Source of the DNA: an uncultured Bacilli bacterium
Lineage (GTDB): Bacteria > Bacillota_I > Bacilli_A > RF39 > UBA660
Assembly (NCBI GenBank): GCA_934130545.1
Contig: CAKOYD010000005.1
Location: forward strand, 1-64,000
Direction of reading: 5' to 3'
Length of the DNA: 64,000 bases
Part shown: in pieces, positions 1-9,188 of the stretch
Numbering within the stretch: the stretch's first letter is position 1
How the letters are laid out: each line of letters starts with the position of its first letter
Notes under the pieces: model-generated
Databases searched by the model: none
What the model was told of the DNA's origin: nothing
What the model saw: the letters and a program-made list of their open reading frames with translations, nothing else
Translations under genes and position numbers: made by a program

Positions 1-245
1 ATATATTTTTAACTTTTTTCTTATTTACAAAATATAATATGCAAACAAGAGAAATTGTTGCCATCTTTTCTCAAGACGGTAAATAAATAATACGCTTTTT
101 AGCCATTAATGTCAATACTTTTTTGAACTTTTTTCGAGTTTTTTATTTTTTTCTAAAAATGACCATCAAATTACTTTAAAATAGCATTAAAATGAAATGA
201 TTAATCATCATGTCATTTCTATTAGATCATTTTATTAAATTAAAA
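1..245. other. Non-coding left edge
   Basis: No convincing gene is seen. A 10-bp hairpin with one mismatch (TTGCCATCTT and AAGACGGTAA, loop TTCTC) lies near 59-83, and an imperfect palindrome (ATGATTAATCAT) near 196-207. Neither has a clear T-tract. The rest is low-complexity AT-rich sequence. It may be the 3' flank of a gene beyond the window. Confidence 0.4.
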
Positions 246-272
246 AAGCGATATAACAACATATACCGCTTT
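242..272 (-). terminator. Intrinsic terminator of the sipW operon
   Basis: On the minus strand AAGCGGTATA and TATATCGCTT pair around a short loop and are followed by a run of six T. It lies just after the stop codon of the repeat-bearing surface protein and so closes the sipW operon. Confidence 0.75.
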
Positions 273-279
273 AACTAAA

Positions 280-1920
280 CTATTTATTCATCCAAGCATA
301 AACTTTAATAGTACCATAATAATACTTATCCATTATTTCGTTTTGAACAGTACCATCATCGAGAACATATAAGAATAAACTAACATCTATCTTTTCATAT
401 TCTTTTAAAGTGCCACTTAATAATACATAATTAGTCCCAGTCATATCTAACCCACCGGCTAACTTATCATTAGACCAATATCTATTAGCAAGTTTACCAC
501 CTGTTAGATTACTTATGCTACTTCTTATCTTATATTGAACATAGTTAACGGATAACTCTGATCTATCTGATTCTTCAAATACAACAACATATTTTACATT
601 ACCACTATTATTATTACTTACCGTAAATTTTATAAGATCACTATCACTATCATCATTAAAACCTTTAAAATTACCTAAAGAATCAAATATTAAATCATCA
701 TTCTTTCCAATTATAATTGAACTATCATCTAATTCTACTAAAGAAACATCGCCAAAGTTAATTGTCTTATTACCTTCATTAGTAATAACTGAGCTACTAT
801 CAAGTACATCACCATCAACTCTTACTACATTTCCATTAGCATCCATTATAACATTATTACTATCACTAACATATTGATATTTATTGCCATCTTTTATAAC
901 AGCACTTCCATCAGTATAGAAAATTATATCTCTACCATCTCTAAGTTTCTTACTATCACATACTTTAACATAATCACTATCTTTTATATCAAATATTTTA
1001 TTATTAATAACATTTATAGCATTACTCTTTCTAACACTAACAGAATCATTCCCATCTTTTATAACAGCACTTCCATTAGAAAAGTATATAATTATTCTAC
1101 CATCAGACAAGTTATCTCTACTAACTTCTTTAAATAACTTAGAAGTATCATTAATATCAGTTCCATTAGTAATATAATAAGTTTTATCTTTTAAAACAAG
1201 TATCGTACCATCAGTATATTTAGTAATAGTGCCACTATCTTCATCATAAACAGCCACTATACTATTTAAAATACTATTTTTAGATAATGAATTGCTATCT
1301 CTAATTAACATTATTACATTACCATCACCATCTAGTATTTCAGCAGAACCATCAGAATAATAAGTAATAGTACCATAAGTAAACTTTTCTTTCTTCGTTA
1401 TAGTAAAATCTGAAGTTCTAGCATTAACATTTATATCACCATTCTTACTAATACCATATTCTCCATTATCTAAAGAAGAAATACGTGTTATTTTACCATT
1501 ATCATAAACCTTTTTAGCTGTACCATCACTATAAAAAATAATCGAATACTTCTCTTTATCATTTCTAACTATATCATTAATTAAAATAATACCATAATCA
1601 TAACCACTTACATCTTGATTAAATAAACCATTAACATATGCTTCGCTAATCGGCCCTGAATCATTAATTTTAGCTGTTAGTTCATCTCCAAAACTAGCAC
1701 TAATAGGTACTTTACTTACTGTAGGAGAATTAGAATTAACAATTGACGAAACAGTATAAATAACTGCTAATATAAATATAGTTAATGATAAAATTAACGC
1801 CGTTATAAACAATATTAACCAATGATTACGAAAAAAGATAAATAAAGGCTTGTCTTTCTTCTCAAGTATTATCTCTCTCTTTTCCTCATCTATCTTTTTA
1901 ACTGTTACTCTTTTACTCAT
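280..1920 (-). CDS. Membrane-anchored repeat protein with TasA/CalY-like C-terminus
   Basis: About 546 residues. The start used is the ATG at 1920, behind GGGTGATATTT; a GTG nine bases upstream is the alternative. A basic cytoplasmic N-terminus (about 1-32) is followed by one membrane helix (about 33-58) and a long extracellular part. The middle holds at least four imperfect copies of a short motif of the type YSDGSAVIKDGN, with hydrophobic, Asp and Gly positions conserved, suggesting stacked beta hairpins. The last 115 residues (FTVSNNNSGNVKY near their start, GTIKVYAW at the end) resemble the beta-sandwich of SipW-exported fibre proteins such as TasA or camelysin; this is a pattern judgement. 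It follows the SipW-type peptidase by 10 bases in one operon, so it is probably exported or processed with that enzyme. Its exact function is unknown. Confidence 0.7.
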   Translation of the reverse strand: MSKRVTVKKIDEEKREIILEKKDKPLFIFFRNHWLILFITALILSLTIFILAVIYTVSSIVNSNSPTVSKVPISASFGDELTAKINDSGPISEAYVNGLFNQDVSGYDYGIILINDIVRNDKEKYSIIFYSDGTAKKVYDNGKITRISSLDNGEYGISKNGDINVNARTSDFTITKKEKFTYGTITYYSDGSAEILDGDGNVIMLIRDSNSLSKNSILNSIVAVYDEDSGTITKYTDGTILVLKDKTYYITNGTDINDTSKLFKEVSRDNLSDGRIIIYFSNGSAVIKDGNDSVSVRKSNAINVINNKIFDIKDSDYVKVCDSKKLRDGRDIIFYTDGSAVIKDGNKYQYVSDSNNVIMDANGNVVRVDGDVLDSSSVITNEGNKTINFGDVSLVELDDSSIIIGKNDDLIFDSLGNFKGFNDDSDSDLIKFTVSNNNSGNVKYVVVFEESDRSELSVNYVQYKIRSSISNLTGGKLANRYWSNDKLAGGLDMTGTNYVLLSGTLKEYEKIDVSLFLYVLDDGTVQNEIMDKYYYGTIKVYAWMNK

Positions 1921-1930
1921 AAATATCACC

Positions 1931-2587
1931 CTAATTCTTTAGTCTAGATTTTTCACTAGCTCTCTTAACAACTCTAACAATATCATAAGATATAATAGCT
2001 AAACTAGGAATTATTATGACAATAATCAAACCACTCTTACTAGCAAGTAAATCTTGAATATATCCTAACTTTGGTATTTTAAGTATTACCTTACCAGTTA
2101 TATTATCATTAGTAATTAAAGCATCATCAGCAATATTGTTATTGTCGCCTCGTGTTCTATAATAATATTTATTCTCTTTTTCATCATAATATCTTTCAAC
2201 AATTCTGTGGGTAATTGAAATACCATTAAATCTCTGATCTGGCGTTAAAAAAGTAATAATATCTCCAACTTTTAATTTATCATCACTAACTTTCTTAGTA
2301 ACAACAATATCCTTAACCTGAATGGTTGGAAGCATACTACCCGTTAATACTACATAAGCATTAAACTTAGGTTGCGAAAAATCACCTTTAGCTTCTCTTA
2401 ACTTAATATCAGCAACATAAACAAGTAAAGTCGCCCCAACTAGCATTAAAAATATAAAAACAGCATAAGATAAAACATTTACTACAAATCTAATAGGATT
2501 TTCTCTTCTCTTTTCAAAACGTACCCTATAATGTTTAACATTAAACCTTGTATCATTATTATTAGTTTCTTCATAAGACATGTCCAT
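1931..2587 (-). CDS. sipW: Signal peptidase I, SipW (ER/archaeal) type
   Basis: 218 residues. A membrane helix (about 37-60) leads into the catalytic domain. GSMLPTI carries the nucleophile Ser, and ITHRIVE carries a His where the bacterial P-type enzymes have Lys, which marks the ER/archaeal-type Ser-His family to which SipW belongs. The box RTRGDNNNIADD is also typical. A second membrane helix lies near 185-205. In Bacillus, SipW cleaves signal peptides of TasA-like matrix proteins. Here it heads a two-gene operon with a surface protein, has its own promoter, and a second likely substrate is encoded at 45647-47473. AAGGAG lies seven bases before the ATG. Confidence 0.88.
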   Translation of the reverse strand: MDMSYEETNNNDTRFNVKHYRVRFEKRRENPIRFVVNVLSYAVFIFLMLVGATLLVYVADIKLREAKGDFSQPKFNAYVVLTGSMLPTIQVKDIVVTKKVSDDKLKVGDIITFLTPDQRFNGISITHRIVERYYDEKENKYYYRTRGDNNNIADDALITNDNITGKVILKIPKLGYIQDLLASKSGLIIVIIIPSLAIISYDIVRVVKRASEKSRLKN

Positions 2588-2615
2588 AACAACACTCCTT
2601 TATCATACAATAAAC

Positions 2616-2644
2616 ATTATAACCTAAATAAAATGATAATACAA
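2616..2644 (-). promoter_or_regulatory. SigA-type promoter of the sipW operon
   Basis: TTGTAT (2639-2644), a 17-base spacer, and TATAAT (2616-2621) on the minus strand, about 30 bases before the sipW start codon. Confidence 0.75.
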
Positions 2645-2678
2645 GTTAATTAAAAAACATTTTCTATTTTTATATCAA

Positions 2679-2709
2679 AGAAAAAGTAAACACACATAAA
2701 TGTATTTAC
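2679..2709 (-). terminator. Intrinsic terminator of thrS
   Basis: GTAAATACA and TGTGTTTAC pair on the minus strand and are followed by a T-rich run, 19 bases after the thrS stop codon. Confidence 0.75.
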
Positions 2710-2727
2710 TTATATCTAAATATTTTA

Positions 2728-4485
2728 TTAGTCTCTTTTCTTACTATCTATAATATCTTTAATATATTTTACAAACTCATCTTTAGGTAAAGTAGTTGTC
2801 TCCTCACTACCAAACCTACGATAACTAACAGTATTGTTATCTCTCTCTACATTACCTAAAATTAAAGTATAAGGAATCTTTTTAGTTTGCGATTCACGCA
2901 TTTTATAACTAAGTTTTTCACTTCTAGCATCTAAATTAACTCTAATACCATTATCAAGTAATAACTTTTCAATATCTTTAGCATAATCCAAATGATAATC
3001 GTTATTAACCGGAATAACATTTACTTGAATAGGACTTAACCAAGTAGGTAAAGAACCCTTAGTTTCTTCTAAAATAAATGCTGTAAATCTATCAAAAGTA
3101 CCAAATATAGCACGATGTAGAACAACAGGAACTTTTTTAGAGCCATCACTATCTACATATGAAAGATTAAATCTTCTAGGTAATAAGAAATCAAGTTGAC
3201 ATGTTGATAAAGTTACTTCAGGGCCAATTGCAGGTTTAACCTCTACATCCAATTTAGGGCCATAGAAGGCAGCTTCTCCAATAGCCTCAGTATATTCGCA
3301 CCTAAGCTCATTTAGGACCTCACGAAGCCTATTTTCAGCCTCATTCCACATCTCATCATCATCAAAATATTTTTCTTTGTCATTTTTATCACGTAAAGAT
3401 AATCTAAACTTATAATTCTTAATACCAAAATCATTATAAACATCAAGTATTAAAGAAACAACCTTCTTAAACTCTTCACCAATTTGATCAGGTCTAACAA
3501 ATAAATGTGCATCATTTTGACACATACATCTAACTCTCTCTAATCCCTTAACAGCTCCACTTGCTTCATATCTAAAATCAGTAGCAAATTCCCCAATTCT
3601 AATAGGAAGCTCACGGTATGAATGAATAGTATTACCATATATAAGCATATGATGTGGACAATTCATTGGTCTTAAAACAAACTCTTCATCATCAACCTTC
3701 ATAGAAGGAAACATATTTTCTTTATAATGATCCCAATGCCCACTAGTCTTATATAAATCAACAGTACCTACACATGGAGTATATACATGCAAATATCCCA
3801 TCTTCTGCTCTTTTTCATAAATATAATTCTCTAATTGTTTTCTAACTAAAGCCCCATTAGGAAGCCATAAAGGCATACCCTTACCAACTAAATCATGAAC
3901 CATAAATATATCTAAATCTTTACCTATCTTACGATGATCTCTTAATTTTAAATCTTCAAGTTCATTTAAATAGTTATGTAAATCTTCTTCATTATAGAAA
4001 CATACTCCATATATTCTTTGAAGCATCTTATTCTTAGAATCTCCCTTATAATAAGCCCCACTAAATTTAATTAACTTAAAATATTTAATTAACTTAGTAC
4101 TCTCAACATGCGGTCCTCTACATAAATCAACAAAATCTCCTTGCTGATATGCACTAATAACCTCATCAGGACCCATTCTATCAATTAAATCTATCTTATA
4201 AGGATCATCTTTAAACATTTCTAAAGCTTCATCTTTAGATAACTCTAATCTCTTAATCAACTTATTATCCTTACTTATTTTCTTCATTTCTTTCTCTATC
4301 TTAGTAAGAACTTCATCAGTAACAACATTATCTCCTAAATCAATATCATAGTAAAATCCTTCCTCTATAACTGGGCCAACCCAAAACTTAGCCACAGGAT
4401 ATAAATGCTTAACAGCATGTGCCAATAAATGAGCACAACTATGATTTAAAACACTTAACTTTTCATCATCTTTAATATTTATCAT
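2728..4485 (-). CDS. thrS: Threonyl-tRNA synthetase lacking the TGS domain
   Basis: 585 residues, against about 640 in most bacteria. The protein begins directly at the editing domain (HSCAHLLAHAV, then DLCRGPH), so the N-terminal TGS domain is absent. The class II core follows: RPMNCPHH with the zinc-binding Cys, motif 2 around FRYEASG, and motif 3 GTFDRFTAFI. A C-terminal anticodon-binding domain starts near residue 485. It charges tRNA-Thr in the cytoplasm. Its start codon overlaps the stop of a 150-residue unknown gene, and both lie behind a threonine T-box leader, so expression should rise when uncharged tRNA-Thr accumulates. ThrRS forms without TGS are known, so the shortening need not mean loss of function. 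Confidence 0.96.
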   Translation of the reverse strand: MINIKDDEKLSVLNHSCAHLLAHAVKHLYPVAKFWVGPVIEEGFYYDIDLGDNVVTDEVLTKIEKEMKKISKDNKLIKRLELSKDEALEMFKDDPYKIDLIDRMGPDEVISAYQQGDFVDLCRGPHVESTKLIKYFKLIKFSGAYYKGDSKNKMLQRIYGVCFYNEEDLHNYLNELEDLKLRDHRKIGKDLDIFMVHDLVGKGMPLWLPNGALVRKQLENYIYEKEQKMGYLHVYTPCVGTVDLYKTSGHWDHYKENMFPSMKVDDEEFVLRPMNCPHHMLIYGNTIHSYRELPIRIGEFATDFRYEASGAVKGLERVRCMCQNDAHLFVRPDQIGEEFKKVVSLILDVYNDFGIKNYKFRLSLRDKNDKEKYFDDDEMWNEAENRLREVLNELRCEYTEAIGEAAFYGPKLDVEVKPAIGPEVTLSTCQLDFLLPRRFNLSYVDSDGSKKVPVVLHRAIFGTFDRFTAFILEETKGSLPTWLSPIQVNVIPVNNDYHLDYAKDIEKLLLDNGIRVNLDARSEKLSYKMRESQTKKIPYTLILGNVERDNNTVSYRRFGSEETTTLPKDEFVKYIKDIIDSKKRD

Positions 4486-4937
4486 TATTTATCATCCTTT
4501 CTATATTCATTAACCATTTTTCTTTTTAAACACTGTGAATTATCTTTATCATGTGAAGTAAAGTCATAAAACTCAAATACATAATCCCAGTATTTATTTA
4601 TACATAACTTTCTTAAATTATCATGAGTAACCATATCACCATAATGACCAATTGTTTCAATAGAAGCATTAGTAACAATATTTCTACACACATCATCATC
4701 TAAATTAATAATACTATCCACTAAAGATAAATAAATTATAATTAAATCAGCCATAATTTCTTTCTTAAAATTACTAGAATTTAAAAACTCATTATATATC
4801 TTAACAAATGATGATAAAAACTTTTCATCATTAATAAATTGTCTAATAGTAATCATTCTAATATAATCTTTTTCTAAATCATCAATAGCTTGATTACCCC
4901 AACAATATAGTAAATTTATATTAACATTTTCTGACAT
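4485..4937 (-). CDS. Hypothetical protein between T-box and thrS
   Basis: 150 residues, mostly helical, with no motif or domain I recognise. The start at 4937 (protein begins MSENVNINLL) is chosen because a G7 tract lies just upstream as a strong ribosome binding site. The stop overlaps the thrS start, so the two are translationally coupled, and both are governed by the threonine T-box. Co-regulation suggests a role near threonine charging or translation, but nothing in the protein itself shows this. Confidence 0.65.
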   Translation of the reverse strand: MSENVNINLLYCWGNQAIDDLEKDYIRMITIRQFINDEKFLSSFVKIYNEFLNSSNFKKEIMADLIIIYLSLVDSIINLDDDVCRNIVTNASIETIGHYGDMVTHDNLRKLCINKYWDYVFEFYDFTSHDKDNSQCLKRKMVNEYRKDDK

Positions 4938-4958
4938 TTCATCCCCCCCACATAACAC

Positions 4959-5152
4959 AAAAAGAGCATGGCAAGGAGTCTAAAAGACGGTACCATCCTC
5001 TTATTTAACTTAATTCACATAACGGTATTACCCGAAGACTTTTTCAAGCCTAACTCCAAGGTAGTAATTATTAACCAAACTAGTTTATTCACACCAACCA
5101 TAAACTCTCTTTATAGCCGCATTAATAACCATGTCCTCTTCAACGTATTTAC
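4959..5152 (-). promoter_or_regulatory. T-box leader, threonine specifier (ACU)
   Basis: Read on the minus strand. Stem I shows the AGAGAG motif and the apical GGTTGGTGTGAA loop near 5085-5110. The conserved CCTTGGAGTT block lies at about 5052-5061. It is preceded by a single A and the codon ACT (5063-5065), which is the usual specifier position and reads Thr. The T-box proper (GAGGATGGTACCGTC, 4986-5000) overlaps the 5' arm of a terminator whose 3' arm, CCATGCTCT, runs into five T (4959-4971). Uncharged tRNA-Thr should favour the antiterminator. The element controls the 150-residue gene and thrS. Element identity is seen directly; the specifier follows from alignment to the family pattern. 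Confidence 0.92.
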
Positions 5153-5158
5153 AAATAA

Positions 5159-5187
5159 ATTATAAAACAAACAATTATAAAAATCAA
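5159..5187 (-). promoter_or_regulatory. Promoter of the T-box/thrS operon
   Basis: TTGATT (5182-5187), a 17-base spacer and TATAAT (5159-5164) on the minus strand. Transcription would start near 5152, just before stem I of the T-box. Confidence 0.8.
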
Positions 5188-5192
5188 TATAT

Positions 5193-5885
5193 TTAATAAA
5201 AATAATCTCTAATATTCTTACAACCTCTTAATCTTCTTTTTAAAACAAGAGGATCAGTACCATATGCAAACAAATTAGACACTAATAATACATTATTTGT
5301 AGATAACATTCCAAAACTATTTAATGCATCATTAAGCATTTTAGAAAAAGCATAATATAACGCACTAGTATTTATATCTAATCTAATATCATATGGCATA
5401 TCTTCTTCACGACGATACTTATCAAAATCAACAAGTACTATATTGTCGCTTGTAAGTATCATATTTCTATTATGCAAATCTACTACTAATACTAAATCTC
5501 TAGCAAGCTTCTCCATTGCATCATATATAGCACTAAAATTATCTACTAAATAATCAACAGGCATAGATAAGATATTATCAATAGCACTTTTATAGTATTT
5601 CATCGTATATGCAACTACTTTTCTATCTTTGTTATAAAGTAAATCATATAACTTACAAAAGTTAGAATTATTAAAATCTCTAAAATAATTAAAAATATCT
5701 TCACTAATAACAGTAGGTATACTATCAAATATTGTCAAAGTACTTAAATCAACATCTTTTATTTCTTTTAAACAAATATTATCATCTTCTGCTACTTTAT
5801 AAATATTACCAAAACAACCAGTATTATTTATTTTAGAAGTTGTAGTAAATTTAACTTCTTTGCCATATTTATCATAATATTTCAT
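5193..5885 (-). CDS. Protein-kinase-like protein
   Basis: 230 residues. The N-terminus has a glycine-loop-like GCFGNIYKV (about 23-31) followed by CLKEI with a candidate ATP-binding Lys. Near the middle, VVDLHNRNMIL resembles a kinase catalytic loop (Asp, then Asn five residues on), and IVLVDFDKYR resembles the metal-binding DFG region with DFD. No membrane segment is seen. The spacing fits a small, divergent kinase or phosphotransferase fold. The substrate is unknown, and a pseudokinase is possible because the second half is short. GGAGGG lies before the ATG. It is a single gene with a perfect consensus promoter, placed between the ribosomal operon and the thrS operon. Confidence 0.65.
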   Translation of the reverse strand: MKYYDKYGKEVKFTTTSKINNTGCFGNIYKVAEDDNICLKEIKDVDLSTLTIFDSIPTVISEDIFNYFRDFNNSNFCKLYDLLYNKDRKVVAYTMKYYKSAIDNILSMPVDYLVDNFSAIYDAMEKLARDLVLVVDLHNRNMILTSDNIVLVDFDKYRREEDMPYDIRLDINTSALYYAFSKMLNDALNSFGMLSTNNVLLVSNLFAYGTDPLVLKRRLRGCKNIRDYFY

Positions 5886-5909
5886 GCTATCCCTCCATAT
5901 CGACGAAAT

Positions 5910-5938
5910 ATTATAACATAAACAGTTGTATGTGTCAA
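5910..5938 (-). promoter_or_regulatory. Consensus SigA promoter of the kinase-like gene
   Basis: TTGACA (5933-5938), 17 bases, TATAAT (5910-5915) on the minus strand; both boxes match the consensus exactly. It lies right after the ribosomal operon terminator. Confidence 0.88.
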
Positions 5939-5941
5939 CTA

Positions 5942-5966
5942 TAAAAAAAAGACTCCTAAGAGTCTT
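5942..5966 (-). terminator. Intrinsic terminator of the S10-spc-alpha operon
   Basis: AAGACTC, loop TTAG, GAGTCTT, then a run of eight T on the minus strand. It begins at the rplQ stop codon and ends the long ribosomal operon. Confidence 0.9.
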
Positions 5967-6306
5967 AAACTAATTCTAAGATAACTAATAGAGCGTTATC
6001 TCCTTTTCTTTCTTTCATTTTAACAATTCTAGTATATCCACCATTTCTATCTTTATAACGTGGAGCTATATCATTAAATACTTTATTTACACATGCTTCA
6101 TCATTATGTAAAAATGCAAGGGCAAGTCTTCTAGAAACAAGACTACCATTTTTACCATATGTAACCATCTTATCAAAACATTTTCTAACTTCTTTTGCTC
6201 TAGTTTCAGTAGTAACAATTCTTTCTTTTTCAATAAGTTGTTTTGTTAAAGTAGCTAACATACTTCTTCTGTGTTTATTATCTCTTCCAAGTTTTCTATA
6301 AGCCAC
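5965..6306 (-). CDS. rplQ: 50S ribosomal protein L17
   Basis: 113 residues, close to the usual length of the short bacterial form. It opens with [17 protein letters not shown], the family signature, and [25 protein letters not shown] residues follow. L17 binds 23S rRNA near the exit tunnel. It is the last gene of the ribosomal operon, 15 bases after rpoA, and is followed at once by the operon terminator. Confidence 0.97.
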   Translation of the reverse strand: MAYRKLGRDNKHRRSMLATLTKQLIEKERIVTTETRAKEVRKCFDKMVTYGKNGSLVSRRLALAFLHNDEACVNKVFNDIAPRYKDRNGGYTRIVKMKERKGDNALLVILELV

Positions 6307-6321
6307 AATAATTCCTCCTCA

Positions 6322-7275
6322 CTAATCTTCAGATTTAAAAGATAATCCCATATCTTTTACTTTATCTATTACTTCTTTTAATGACTTCTTACCTAAATTA
6401 CGGATCTTCATCATATCATTTTCAGTTTTATCAACCAAATCACGTAATGTTAAAATTCCAGCTCTCTTAAGACAGTTATATGCTCTAACAGAGAAATCTA
6501 AATCATCAATTGATACATCAAGCATCTTTTGAGTAGGGTCATCTGTCTTACAAGTCATAAGACCAGTCTCATCAGCAATTTCATTCAAATCAGTTAAAAT
6601 ATTAAAATGCTCAATTAATATTCTACTAGCAAGTGCTATTGATTCCTCTGGTGTAATAGAACCATTAGTCCATACTTCAAGAACTAATTTATCGTAATGA
6701 TCGTTTTGACCAACTCTCGCAGGTTCAACTTCATAATTAATTCTTTCAATTGGAGCATATAAACTATCAATAGCAATTACATTAAGCATATTCTTTTCAA
6801 ATAATTTTTTATTTTCTTCAGCTCTTGTATATCCTCTACCAGTACCAATAGTCATTTCCATATTTAGACTACCACCTTCAGCAATATTAGCAATTACTTG
6901 ATCAGGATTTAAAATCTCTATATCAGCATCTGCTTCAATATCACCAGCAGTAACAACTTTAGGACCTACAGCAGATAATCTAAGTATCTTACTATAATCA
7001 TCACTATGATTTTTTATAACAATACTCTTTAAATTTAATACAATAGCAGTTACATCCTCAATAACTCCATCCATTTTTTGAAATTCATGAGCAACACCAT
7101 CTATTTTAACACTAGTAATTGCATCACCTGGTAAACTAGATAACATAACTCTTCTAAGAGCATTACCTAAAGTAGTACCAAACCCTTTCTCTAAAGGACC
7201 AATTTCAAATTTACCATAAAAATTATCTTTAATATATTCTTTAACTTTATAATCTGGTTTTTCAAATTTTAACAT
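6322..7275 (-). CDS. rpoA: RNA polymerase alpha subunit
   Basis: About 317 residues from the ATG at 7275, chosen because GAAGGGAG lies just before it and homologues begin at this point (MLKFEKPDYKV); a longer form would overlap rpsK. The N-terminal assembly domain includes FEIGPLEKGFGTTLGNALRR and ends near residue 225. The C-terminal domain (about 250-310) with two helix-hairpin-helix segments (NCLKRAGI, RNLGKKSLKEV) contacts promoter UP elements and activators. Confidence 0.97.
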   Translation of the reverse strand: MLKFEKPDYKVKEYIKDNFYGKFEIGPLEKGFGTTLGNALRRVMLSSLPGDAITSVKIDGVAHEFQKMDGVIEDVTAIVLNLKSIVIKNHSDDYSKILRLSAVGPKVVTAGDIEADADIEILNPDQVIANIAEGGSLNMEMTIGTGRGYTRAEENKKLFEKNMLNVIAIDSLYAPIERINYEVEPARVGQNDHYDKLVLEVWTNGSITPEESIALASRILIEHFNILTDLNEIADETGLMTCKTDDPTQKMLDVSIDDLDFSVRAYNCLKRAGILTLRDLVDKTENDMMKIRNLGKKSLKEVIDKVKDMGLSFKSED

Positions 7276-7292
7276 AAGTATACTCCCTTCCT

Positions 7293-7682
7293 TTATCCAC
7301 GACGTCTTTTTGGTGGACGACAACCATTATGTGGAATTGGTGTTACATCTGTTATGCTAGTTACTTCTAATCCAACTGTTGATAAGGCACGAACAGCAGC
7401 ATCTCTTCCTTGACCTAATCCTTTAACGAATGCTTTTACCTTTTTCATTCCCATATCAACTGCTTTTTTTCCAGCTGCTTCAGCAGCCATAGAAGCAGCA
7501 AATGGAGTTGATTTCTTACTTCCCTTTATACCTTGAGTTCCAGCAGAAGCCCAACTAATTACATTACCAACTTCATCAGTGATAGTTACAACTGTATTAT
7601 TAAATGTAGAATGAACATGAACTTCTCCGTTAGGAACATTCTTCTTAACTTTACGTTTTCTTGCATTATATGTCTTAGCCAT
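7293..7682 (-). CDS. rpsK: 30S ribosomal protein S11
   Basis: 129 residues with family marks [16 protein letters not shown] and the C-terminal [17 protein letters not shown] tail (here [15 protein letters not shown]). S11 sits on the 30S platform beside the mRNA exit. It is in the usual place between rpsM and rpoA. Confidence 0.98.
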   Translation of the reverse strand: MAKTYNARKRKVKKNVPNGEVHVHSTFNNTVVTITDEVGNVISWASAGTQGIKGSKKSTPFAASMAAEAAGKKAVDMGMKKVKAFVKGLGQGRDAAVRALSTVGLEVTSITDVTPIPHNGCRPPKRRRG

Positions 7683-7702
7683 ATATATCTATTCCTCCTT
7701 AT

Positions 7703-8071
7703 CTACGCTTTCTTCTTATTAGCTACAACTTTACCTTTACCTTTACGAGTTCTAGCATTTCTATTAGTTCTTTGACCTCTAACAGGTAAATTCTTTTTAT
7801 GTCTTGTACCTTGATATGAATTTATTTCCATTTTGGTTTTAATATTCATATTGACTTCTCTTCTTAAGTCACCTTCAACTGTATATTTATCAATTTCTTT
7901 TCTGATTCTAGCTAATTCATCATCTGTTAAATCTTTAACTTTCTTATCTAAATCAACATTAGCAGCTGTTAATATAGTTTTAGATAATCTTCTTCCGATA
8001 CCATAAATATAAGTTAGTGAAATTTCAATTCTTTTTTCATTTGGTATATCAATACCCTTAATACGTGCCAT
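7703..8071 (-). CDS. rpsM: 30S ribosomal protein S13
   Basis: 122 residues. [19 protein letters not shown] opens the protein, YGIGR and the basic tail [15 protein letters not shown] are typical. S13 lies in the head of the 30S subunit and touches the P-site tRNA and bridge B1. Normal order rpmJ-rpsM-rpsK. Confidence 0.98.
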   Translation of the reverse strand: MARIKGIDIPNEKRIEISLTYIYGIGRRLSKTILTAANVDLDKKVKDLTDDELARIRKEIDKYTVEGDLRREVNMNIKTKMEINSYQGTRHKKNLPVRGQRTNRNARTRKGKGKVVANKKKA

Positions 8072-8086
8072 TACTATTTCCTCCTA

Positions 8087-8218
<132 letters not shown>

Positions 8219-8437
8219 CTACTTTTTATTATAAGTAATACGCCCATGTTTTAAATCATAAGGTGATAATTCTACGACAACTGTATCACCTGGTAGAATA
8301 CGTATATTATTTACGCGCATTTTACCAGAAACATGAGCCTCTACAATGTGTCCGCCTTCTAATTCAACTCTAAATATTCCACCCTTTAAAAGTTCTATAA
8401 CTTTACCTTGAGTTTCAATAATGTCGTTCTTACCCAA
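8219..8437 (-). CDS. infA: Translation initiation factor IF-1
   Basis: 72 residues if started at the TTG at 8437. That start is preferred because GGAG lies nine bases upstream and the product ([15 protein letters not shown]) then aligns with the usual 72-residue IF-1. The ATG at 8446 has GGAG directly against it and is poorly placed. It is a single OB-fold protein that binds the 30S A site during initiation. The start overlaps the end of map, so translation is probably coupled. Confidence 0.95.
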   Translation of the reverse strand: MGKNDIIETQGKVIELLKGGIFRVELEGGHIVEAHVSGKMRVNNIRILPGDTVVVELSPYDLKHGRITYNKK

Positions 8438-9188
8438 AATTATCATCTCCTGTCAAAATTTCATATCCATCTTTTTTAACTAAGACAGTATGTTCAAAAT
8501 GCGCTGACGGTTTATCATCTTGTGTAATTATTGTCCAATCATCATCAAGTAAATAAACATCAGCTGTTCCTAAATTTAACATTGGTTCAATAGCAATTAC
8601 CATACCCGCTTTAAGTAGTGGTCCAGTACCCTTCTTTCCATAATTTGGAACATCAGGATCCTCATGTAATTCACTACCAATACCATGTCCTGTTAATTCT
8701 TTTACAACACCAAGCTTATATTTCTTAGCATAATTCTCAACAGCATTAGAGATATCACCAATTCTAGCTCCTTCTCTAACTTGTTTTAAACCTTCATATA
8801 AAGATTCTTCAGTATGCTTAAGTAAATATTTCTTTTCTTCACTTATATCCCCTACTGCATAACTCCATGCTGAATCTCCATGATATCCTTTATAACAAGC
8901 ACATATATCAAGTTTTACAATATCACCATTTCTAAGCTTTCTCTTAGAAGGAATACCATGAACAACTTCCTCATTTACTGAAATACATATACTAGCAGGA
9001 TATCCTTCATATCCTAAACAAGAAGGATATGCATCTTTGCTTATTATAAAATCATGTGCTAACTTATCAAGTTCTTTAGTAGTAATACCAGGTTTGATAA
9101 ATGGCTTTAAATATTGATGTGTCTGATAAACAATGTTACCAGCTATTCTCATTAAAGAAATTTCATAATCACTTTTAATACTAATCAT
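8430..9188 (-). CDS. map: Methionine aminopeptidase type I
   Basis: 252 residues. It removes the initiator Met from new proteins. The metal ligands are visible: Asp in KLDICACY and HGDSAW, His in [12 protein letters not shown], Glu in IEPML and Glu in HFEHTVLV. There is no N-terminal zinc-binding extension. It overlaps both adk and infA by a few bases in the usual secY-adk-map-infA order. Confidence 0.97.
   Translation of the reverse strand: MISIKSDYEISLMRIAGNIVYQTHQYLKPFIKPGITTKELDKLAHDFIISKDAYPSCLGYEGYPASICISVNEEVVHGIPSKRKLRNGDIVKLDICACYKGYHGDSAWSYAVGDISEEKKYLLKHTEESLYEGLKQVREGARIGDISNAVENYAKKYKLGVVKELTGHGIGSELHEDPDVPNYGKKGTGPLLKAGMVIAIEPMLNLGTADVYLLDDDWTIITQDDKPSAHFEHTVLVKKDGYEILTGDDNFG

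Noticed and set aside
874..1137. Plus-strand reading frame opposite the repeat protein
   Set aside because: Low-complexity shadow of the minus-strand gene with no ribosome binding site; the same holds for other plus-strand frames opposite adk, rplX, murE, sufB and infB.
4968..5165. 65-residue reading frame on the plus strand
   Set aside because: It lies entirely on the complement of the threonine T-box leader and has no ribosome binding site.
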